Assembly: GCA_029582165.1 (NCBI GenBank)
Contig: CM055886.1
Location: 21,390,669 to 21,454,668 of the forward strand
DNA: 64,000 bases
Source: Portulaca oleracea
Taxonomy: Eukaryota; Streptophyta; Magnoliopsida; Caryophyllales; Portulacaceae
Direction of reading: 5' to 3'
In this document: piece by piece, positions 56,446 to 64,000 of the stretch
Numbering within the stretch: position 1 is the stretch's first letter
Layout of the letters: each line of letters opens with the position of its first letter
Notes under the pieces: generated by a model
What the model saw: only the letters and a program-made list of their open reading frames with translations
Database searches by the model: none
What the model was told of the DNA's origin: nothing
Made by a program: the position numbers and the translations under genes

Positions 56446-57357
56446 GCCTGTTAGGTTATTCCCTTGAGATAGGGGTTGGTTGGGTTGGACCGCTTACCTA
56501 TTTAAAAAATTATTGGTTACAGCCTACGGACCGTGAGTTCGAGGCTAATTTGACGCAAGTCAAGCCTTGTATTTGAATTTTGAAATCTCAACTCAATCTC
56601 CAAAGTTTATTCTCCCACCCTCCCAACCTCCCTTCCAGACCAATCGCATCGACACCACATTCGTAGCCTCAACTTGTCAGCCTTTGTGATTTATTATTGT
56701 GTATTGTGTCTGAACGTCTCTTCTCATATGTCTCTCGATCTTTGTCTCTTCTCTCAACTCAAGCTTTGTAATTTATTATTGTAAATTATTGTCTAAGTTC
56801 TAAGTTTTTATTATGATTATTCCATAACTCATTCTCAATTATCGATCAAGACATTTTAATACTCACAACTCTCTTATGGGTAATAGATTTTAAATTGATT
56901 TGTCATTTATTAAATGAGTCTATATAATTAAATTTTGATTTACAGGAGTACCTATTTATGAATTAGATTATATGAATATTGTGAAAATAGAATTTGCTAA
57001 TTGGATGCATGACTTACTATTTTTCTATTTGATTTCGGAGATTGTCAATTTTTAGGATTATATAATTTTTTTGTAATTAAGAAAATATATTTTATAATAT
57101 TGTACTAGATAAAAAATAACCGTGAAGATTAAAGTTGACAAATATAAGGATGAAATTTATTTTCATTGTGATGGTTTTCATTGTTGACAACCACTATAAG
57201 TTTTTCCTCTAATTAATTATAATTTATAATTTCAACTTGATTAAAATGGAGAGATTTTTTTAAGAAGGTAGCATGTGAAGTTTTCAATACTATTAAATTA
57301 TAATTTTTTAAGCAAATTATTAAATTAAAGTCATTTTGTTTGCCATGGAGGTGTTTG
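56446..57357. other. No gene seen
   Basis: AT-rich. 56500-56600 has a possible B-box (GAGTTCGAGGCT) but no partner. Confidence 0.4.
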
Positions 57358-57975
57358 TGTTGGGATTTTTTTCAAGAGTATAAGTAGATTATATAACATG
57401 AAAAACCATGTGGTGTAAGTATAAGGATCATATATAGGCTAAACATAAGTAATATGATCAACATGGACCAAACTAAGGCCAACACATGTCGTGCTGACAA
57501 CCAGAGACATTTGGGCTCAACACGGACCGTGGTGTAGGCAACATGGACCGTGTTGCCTCACCACGGATCGTGACAAGGCCAAAATTCCTTTTAATGCTCT
57601 AACGGCTATACAATCCTCATCATTAAGTTGTAATCTCATATTAACATAAGAATTAAGACCCCAACAGCTGTACTATCATTGTCTCATGTGGTCGATTGAC
57701 TTAGTCAAAGTCAAGATACTCATTAATTAAGGACCTTAATTAAGTCCTTTGACCAAGGGTTAAGGAGTGTGAGATGTCTCCTATAAATAGGAAACATTCT
57801 CTAGCCATTTGACACAACAATCTTCTAATCACATTCTTTCATTCTTGTTTAGACTACAGCTATATTTGAGTGAATCAAGTGAGAAACAAGTTTATCTTAA
57901 GTGTTAAGTCGCTAAGTTTTATCTCTCTGAACATTTACAGTATAGTAAATTGTTCTTATGGAAAATGAGTTCGTT
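57358..57975 (+). repeat. LTR-like block with promoter
   Basis: Begins TGTTGGGA, has CACGG-A-CCGTG palindromes at about 57520-57590 and a clear TATAAATA at 57782-57789 followed by a leader-like region. It looks like a plus-oriented LTR, but no second copy, primer site or target duplication was found, so boundaries are tentative. Confidence 0.4.
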
Positions 57976-60900
57976 TATGATTCTTGGCTAAATCTAAGCA
58001 AGATAACCGTATGAGTATTAAGTTGAATGTCCATCTTGTCACATATACTGCAAGAAGATTAAGAAGCCACGAAAAGATGATGAAGTTTCAAGTCAGTCAT
58101 ACATCATTTTCCACAACAATCTTAAGAACTATCAACAAGGCAAGATTGAAGGAGACTAAGATCGAGTCACATTGGACATCCAAGATTCAAGATAGATTGT
58201 AAAATTTTTTATTGAGCAAGTTTAATGATCAAAAGTTTCTTAATCATTTGTTTATTTATATGTGTTTGATATAAATTGCAAATTGACACAAAAGAGTCGC
58301 AATACAAGTACAAGGTCTTGAAGTTAATGATAGCAATTGTTCCTCGGTTATGCAATATTGAGGTTTACATGGATTAAGGGCAATGCAACAACAAGTCATT
58401 TCAAGGATGTCAACGGTAATTAAGTTGTTATTATTATTTGGGGGTTATATGCATGTGCATTAACCATGTTTAAGTTACCTTTCAAAATTATGGAGTTAAG
58501 ACCAATGGCCTGGATATGTTTTACTACTTTGACATGTTTAATTGGTTTATAAGAATTACCATTAAGGATAAGCTAATTGAAATTTCATGATAAGATGGTT
58601 GTGAAAGGATGGTGCAAGAAAAGTCAAAGATAATACTTATTCTTTTAAGCGCACCATTTGAATATCAACACGAGTTACAAATTTATTTAGCCATGTGTTT
58701 TAGATTGGCTATGATATTAATTTAAACGGAAGTTTCATGCTAGTAATAAGGATGAGATTATTAGCTTTGAAATGATTCCTTGATTGGAGGTTTAAGTAAC
58801 AGACAAATCTTTGAAGTTGTATAATGTGGAAATCTTTGTAGTAAGATTATAATTTGCTTCTTATAATTTGAATTTTTCATGTTTATTCACATGTTCAAGT
58901 ATTAATTAAGTTTATTTTGCCTATTGTTATTGACACTAATATGGATGATGCATGAGTACACGCAAGTTGATTAGATGTCTTATTGATCTCATTATTGGAA
59001 ATTTGTTTCATGTTTATAAGTGATCATAGGTATGAGTAATTTCATGCTTAATGTTTTTGCCTATCATTTTTCAAGTATTAGTTAATATCATGATTAATAA
59101 GTGAATCTTTTGTGTTTAAGTTTGAAGCATAACAAAAATAGAATATAAGTATTGGCAAAAATGTGAGTTCTATGTTCCTAATTTATAAGTTATAAGTTGC
59201 CATGAAATTCTATTTGGTTATGTAAAGTTTATGATTCTATTCTTGATTATTGAAATAAGTTTATGCAATTGAAAGTCAAATATGAATTTGTTATTCGGTT
59301 AAGCTTTGCATATAAGTATAATTTCTATAAAGAATTATTGAATGCATATAAATGGCTTGTTTATTGAGTTAAGGTTTTGAGAAGGCTATTATAAGTCCCG
59401 TATGCATCAAGGTTCAAACTTCTATTATTATCATGAATATATTTTTATTATGCTTATAAGTTACAATAAGAAAAGCATAATAAGTCATTATTGTTTTACA
59501 AGTACATATATATTTGATTATATGTGTTAATAAGGTATTTGGCAACATTATGTGGTTATTAAGATGAAATAGCAAGTTTGTGTACAAGAAGTAATACAAG
59601 TAATTATATATGAGAAGTCATATGTGATTTATTTTGTACAAGTTTGTAAGTGGCTAATATAATTTCTTATTGGAAATTTAAGTTTACACACAAGTTAATG
59701 ATAAAAACAAACGATTAATCATATTTATATGATTAACGGTATGTACAAATTTAAGGAATATACACACAAGTAGTATAGGCCATTTCAAAATATGATTAAG
59801 TATACATAATATGAATAAAAGTATGGGAATTCATAAAATGTGTAAGTTTGACAGAAAAGTTTTCTAAGCTTATAAGATGTTGCATAAATAAGGACTCATG
59901 ACTATTTCAAACAAGTTGAACCTACAAGATTATTTGGCTAACTTACTTAGATAATTATGCAGAGGAAATTTTATATGAATTTTTCTGAATTTATTAAGTA
60001 TTGACTTTCATGCATAATTAACCAAGTTATGAATAAAAAATATTCCTTTATTCAAGTTATGATAGGCTATATTTTTTTATTCATAAGTATGAAATTTATT
60101 AAGTATTGACTTTCATACATATTTACAAGTATCTTGCCATGTGATTCATATTTATGAATGTTTATATAGAGAGTTTTATTCAAGCAGGCCAAGAGGAACT
60201 ATGTTTTGGTTGTTTGATTCAAATAAGTATTTGAATTTATGTTGCAGTTTAAGAATAATCACTTGATCCTTTAAGTGTTCAAGATAATTTTTTGCTTGAA
60301 TTTTCTAAATGCAAAATATTCATGTGATTATATACATGAGTGTGTAGAATCATAAGTTGTTAATTTTCTTTCATTCATGGAAATGTAAGTAGACAAGAAC
60401 ATGCTTTATTCTTGACAAGAAAATATGAGTGGTGACTAGCTTATTCATTTAATATTATAAGTTTGATAATGCTAGTAAGCTTAAGAATGACCTATTTTAC
60501 GTACTAAATGCTAATTTAAGTAGTTGTAAGTCAAGTCAAGTATTTGCAACTATGTTCGTAGGCAATACAAGTCATTCATAAGTGACATGGACACAAGTAT
60601 ATCTATATGTTTGATGTTTTGTAAGCTTCTCATGTTATTTAATCATATTTTAATATGATAAGAGTTTATTAATTAAGATTTTGCGCTAGCTCGCTATAAG
60701 TAAATTCCTCATGAAATAAGTGAATGGATGGCATAAAGTATATAAGAAGATTTCATACTCTTGTATGGTTTATGTGCCAATATGTATATGTTTACCATAT
60801 ATGTGTACAATGAATGATGGCATATAAAATATTATCAAACATGAAACATGATTAAATAAGTATAAGATTGATCATGATTACTCATGTGTTTTAGTGTATT

Positions 60901-61329
60901 CATAAGTATAAGTTGAATACATGTTTGTCCTTGTTAATTTTTTCCCAGTTGCTAAAGTGCATGTCGTAGGACATAAAGGAATATTTTTTATTCATAAGAA
61001 AATATGCATATTTGTGATAGACTATAATTCTTGACTATGAAAATGGTTATTGTTTGATGTTTTACAAGTTCATAAAATTTAATTTATGATGTTCATGGAT
61101 AACCATGATTGAGAATGGTCTATGTTGCTGGCATGATTTAAGTATGTATATATCAAGTTATGTGCTAGCTACGTAAGAGATATATATATCATTTGTACAT
61201 TTAATTATTTAAAAAAAATTCATGATGGCATATCTACATCAATGGATTTGGTCATGTCAAAGTTTAAGATTATGTCTAAGTCTTCACATTTAAGTGCTTA
61301 TGTTAGACCTGGCTCAGATACCCTTGTGA
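57976..61329. other. Long AT-rich non-coding stretch enriched in AAGT
   Basis: 3.3 kb with no gene domain. AAGT words (CAAGT, TAAGT, GTAAGT) occur several times per 120 bp on the plus strand, far above ACTT. It may be the interior of a large non-coding retroelement lying between the LTR-like block and the primer site at 61330. Confidence 0.5.
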
Positions 61330-61392
61330 GGCTCTGATATCACTTGTTAGTATCGAGGTAAAATAGATAGCCTAGTATTTGCAAGGGAAGAG
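61330..61392 (-). promoter_or_regulatory. Primer binding site and end of a minus-strand LTR
   Basis: On the minus strand CTAACAAGTGATATCAGAGCC: an LTR end in ..CTAACA (at 61345) and tRNA-iMet-type site TGATATCAGAGCC (61330-61342). Only 48 bp of that LTR remain before the next LTR-like sequence starts at 61393, so it was probably interrupted there. Confidence 0.6.
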
Positions 61393-64000
61393 TGTAACAC
61401 CCCGTATTTTTAAACTAGATTTATTATGCTAATTAAAATTTTTAATACCAATTATGGTGTATTATTTGATTTAGTTAGCTAAATTTCTTTATTTTTCAAT
61501 TTATTATATTTACTCTAATATGAGTGATTTCAATAATTAAACTATAGCTCTTACTAATTTTGAAATTTCTTTTACAAATGATTATGTTTCACGTTTTTTT
61601 TTCATATTTGACTTATTAATTGGAGATATGATATTAGTACATTACACTTCACACATTTTTCATACTTCATTTATTTTATTTGATAGTAATATTTTATATA
61701 ATTCACACATTTTGTTTTCATGTTTTATAAATTAATCTTTTTATGCACATTTTCCTTATTTTAAACAAAATAATATTTATAAATATATTCCTTTTACTTA
61801 CTTTTATTCTTAATATAATCAAAGTAGTAATACTATTTTATACTTCATACTTTTTCCACATTCTATTTATTCATTTACAAAATAGTAATAGTATTTTATA
61901 TATATTCTCACATTCTGCATATTTTACTTAATAGTTATAGTAAATATATTTCTTTTACTTGGATTTTGGTGAAAGCTAAAGTTCCACCACCACCATCTCA
62001 TCCTATCATCTTCACCATCTTCTTCTTCAAGCCTTTGATCCCTTCTTTTCATGTCTTCCTTTTCAAGTATAGAAGCAAAGTTAGATTTTTCTTTTCTTCT
62101 CCATTTGACACCAAAGCATTCCCTCGTGACTCATCAAAGCTATACAACCTACAAAAATTACTATAAATAACAATCCAATCAACATCAAACACCACCACCA
62201 TTACCATCATCTTTATCCTTCTTCCCGGCCACCATCAACACCCCACCATTCAACCACCAAACACCATCTTCTCCATCATCTTCTTCTTCTCTGACTCGAC
62301 TTACCTCCATAACCACAACCTCACCACTGCCGCCACCCAACACCGCCGTAATCACCGGCAACCACCACGCCAATCTAACTGTGGCAAAACCGAAATTCAC
62401 CACACCCACCTCAAAATCCCAATCAATTCTCATCCAAAATCTCACCAAAAACCCATACCACAATTATAATTCATCAAATTGGAGTTTAGACTTACCTTTA
62501 GAAGCTCAGATATCGTCGGAAAACACCATTGTAACCGCCCAAAACACAACCCAAAACTCCCGGGTTTTCTCTGTTTCTCGGCCGACCCACCACAACCACC
62601 ACTGCTGCGGTGGTCTTCAACCTCGCCGGAAAAATCTTCGATCCTCCTTGGCTTTTCCGACGGCCGACCACCTCCCTCCGTCGCCGCTCTCGCCGCCCAG
62701 ACCCTCCACCGTGCCCCTCTGCTTCCTCTCCCTTGTCTCTGTCGTCCAATTAAAAATAGGGGAAGAGAAACAAGGCCCTTTTATTTCATTCACCCCAATT
62801 CCATACTTCTCTCGGGCCTCATAAGTTTTACAGGCCAAATTCCTCTTTGTGGGTAATTTTCTTATAAATCTAGATTCCTCTTTCATTATTACTAATTGTA
62901 GTGTTTTTAAATCTTTAATTTTAGTATTAATATTACTACTATTTATTATATTTATACAATCAGATTTATTCAAAGTCAAAGGGGACAATTTATTCTTTTT
63001 ATCCGCCAACTCAGGTATATTTCGATGACTGTAACCTTCGAAACTGTTTGAATGTAAAAACATAATCTACTCTAATCAAAGTGAAATAACTAATGTTTTC
63101 ATTGTTTTTAAATATTGTTTTATGACTAATACATGTGGACGGATCCATTGATTTATTTATCTATTTTACTAAATTAAATTTTAGTATGATTGTTTACCTT
63201 TCATTTATGTGTTTTTCATTATTGTCTATTATTCATTGTTATTGTCTTTTGTGAATTGTTCATTGATGCTAGTATACCGGTTCATGTGGGTTGATTGCCC
63301 CACGTGCGCGCATTGTCAGGATTGCAGTAGAGTACTGCTATCTCAGATCAAGTCTTTGTCCCCGGGTCATTGATGCTGGTATACCAGTTCATGTGGGTTG
63401 ATCGGCCCGCGTGCGCGCATTGTCGGGATTATAGTATACTGCAAAGTACTGAATCTCAGATCAAATCATTGTTCATTGATTAATTGTTGTTCATTGTTAA
63501 TTGTTATTGTTTATTAATTATTTATTGTTATTATATATTAATAATTGATTGTTATTGTTTAATTGTCCATTGTCATTGTCGTTGTTACTTTAATTGTTGT
63601 TATTTTCGTCTTTACTGATTAGTTTATTGAAAAAGATGGTAAGGTTCCACATTCAGATAATAACCTGCAACTGTTTGAGCATATTCTCTTCTCCCTCATT
63701 TCAAAATGAATTTACACTGGGCCCCAATAAAACTATTTGTTTTTAAAATGTTTTTACATTACAGTGTCGAATATATTGAGCTACGTCTCATTTTTCTCCA
63801 TGTTTTTCAAATGTTTTGTTTTTAGGTATCAGCGGGACATTTTGGGCAGATTCATGGCAAGGATATCTGACATAGCATATCAGGCCGTCACATAGTTTAT
63901 TTGTTTTAAGTTTCGCATTAATAGTTGGCTCATCTTTTTAATTTGACCGCCCGTTTTAATATTTTCATAGTAGTGAACAATCTTTTTATTGTCCAAATTT
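61393..64000 (+). repeat. Long gypsy-type LTR, incomplete at window edge
   Basis: Starts TGTAACACCCCGTATTT, the start typical of Tekay/Del-like LTRs, and contains a C-rich, CCACCACCACC leader-like region (61970-62800). A 100-bp duplicated GC block follows (63264-63475), then GGCCGTCACA near 63884-63893. No primer site follows within the window, so the LTR or element continues past 64000. The open frames at 62381-62856 are composition effects in the LTR. Confidence 0.5.
63264..63475. repeat. Tandem duplication, about 104-bp unit
   Basis: Two units of TTGATGCT(A/G)GTATACC(G/A)G, TTCATGTGGGTTGAT and GTGCGCGCATTGTC, ending ATCTCAGATCAA. Confidence 0.9.

Noticed and set aside
62381..62856. Overlapping 147- and 125-codon frames
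   Set aside because: C-rich LTR leader-like sequence open in several frames and on both strands; no domain.

Overview
The window is nuclear DNA of a flowering plant, and nearly all of it is transposable elements nested inside one another. The evidence is plant-type Ty3/gypsy, Ty1/copia, TRIM/Cassandra, CACTA (En/Spm), LINE and SINE families, introns with GT..AG borders, tRNA-iMet primer binding sites and AT-rich spacers. I found no intact host gene, rRNA or tRNA gene, CRISPR array or bacterial-style operon. The species cannot be fixed from the sequence.

Layout, left to right. About 811-7559: a minus-strand CRM-like chromovirus with a full but stop- and frameshift-broken gag-pol. 7560-11573: a badly decayed plus-strand copia pol with the start of its 3' LTR. 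11574-17464: a CACTA transposon (TSD TTT) with an accessory Ptta-type gene, foldback hairpins and a 24-unit minisatellite inside one intron. 17840-24560: a second copia relic split by a small TRIM (18291-19656, TSD GTTCT) and by a TIR element (19752-24467) that itself holds a gag-protease-only LTR element (20061-24376). 26144-28073: a five-LTR tandem Cassandra element carrying 5S-rRNA-like domains, flanked as a whole by one TSD (GTATC).

28188-55018: a 26.8 kb CACTA element (TSD TGG) with two minus-strand genes, a TNP2-type transposase (broken) and a Ptta-type accessory gene. It has swallowed a short retroposon (38525-38680), a palindrome-ended TIR element (about 39743-42060) and an 11.9 kb Tat/Ogre-like LTR element (42462-54369, TSD ATTTG). 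That last element has gag and part of protease but no RT, RNase H or integrase, and carries several tandem-repeat arrays near its 3' LTR. 55060-56110 is a LINE 3' end, followed by a SINE, a promoter-bearing LTR-like block, a long AT-rich non-coding stretch with strong AAGT enrichment, and the start of a long gypsy-type LTR running out of the window.

The elements do not form a pathway. The order of insertion can be read from target-site duplications: copia before TRIM and TIR element, TIR element before the gag-only LTR element, CACTA before Tat element. Three of the young-looking elements (TRIM, gag-only element, Tat-like element) lack polymerase genes, so they were probably moved in trans. 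Several unrelated elements carry short hyphenated palindromes repeated many times. The most striking is GAACCCAGACGGGTTC in the Tat-like element, where differences between the two LTRs cluster at copies of this motif.
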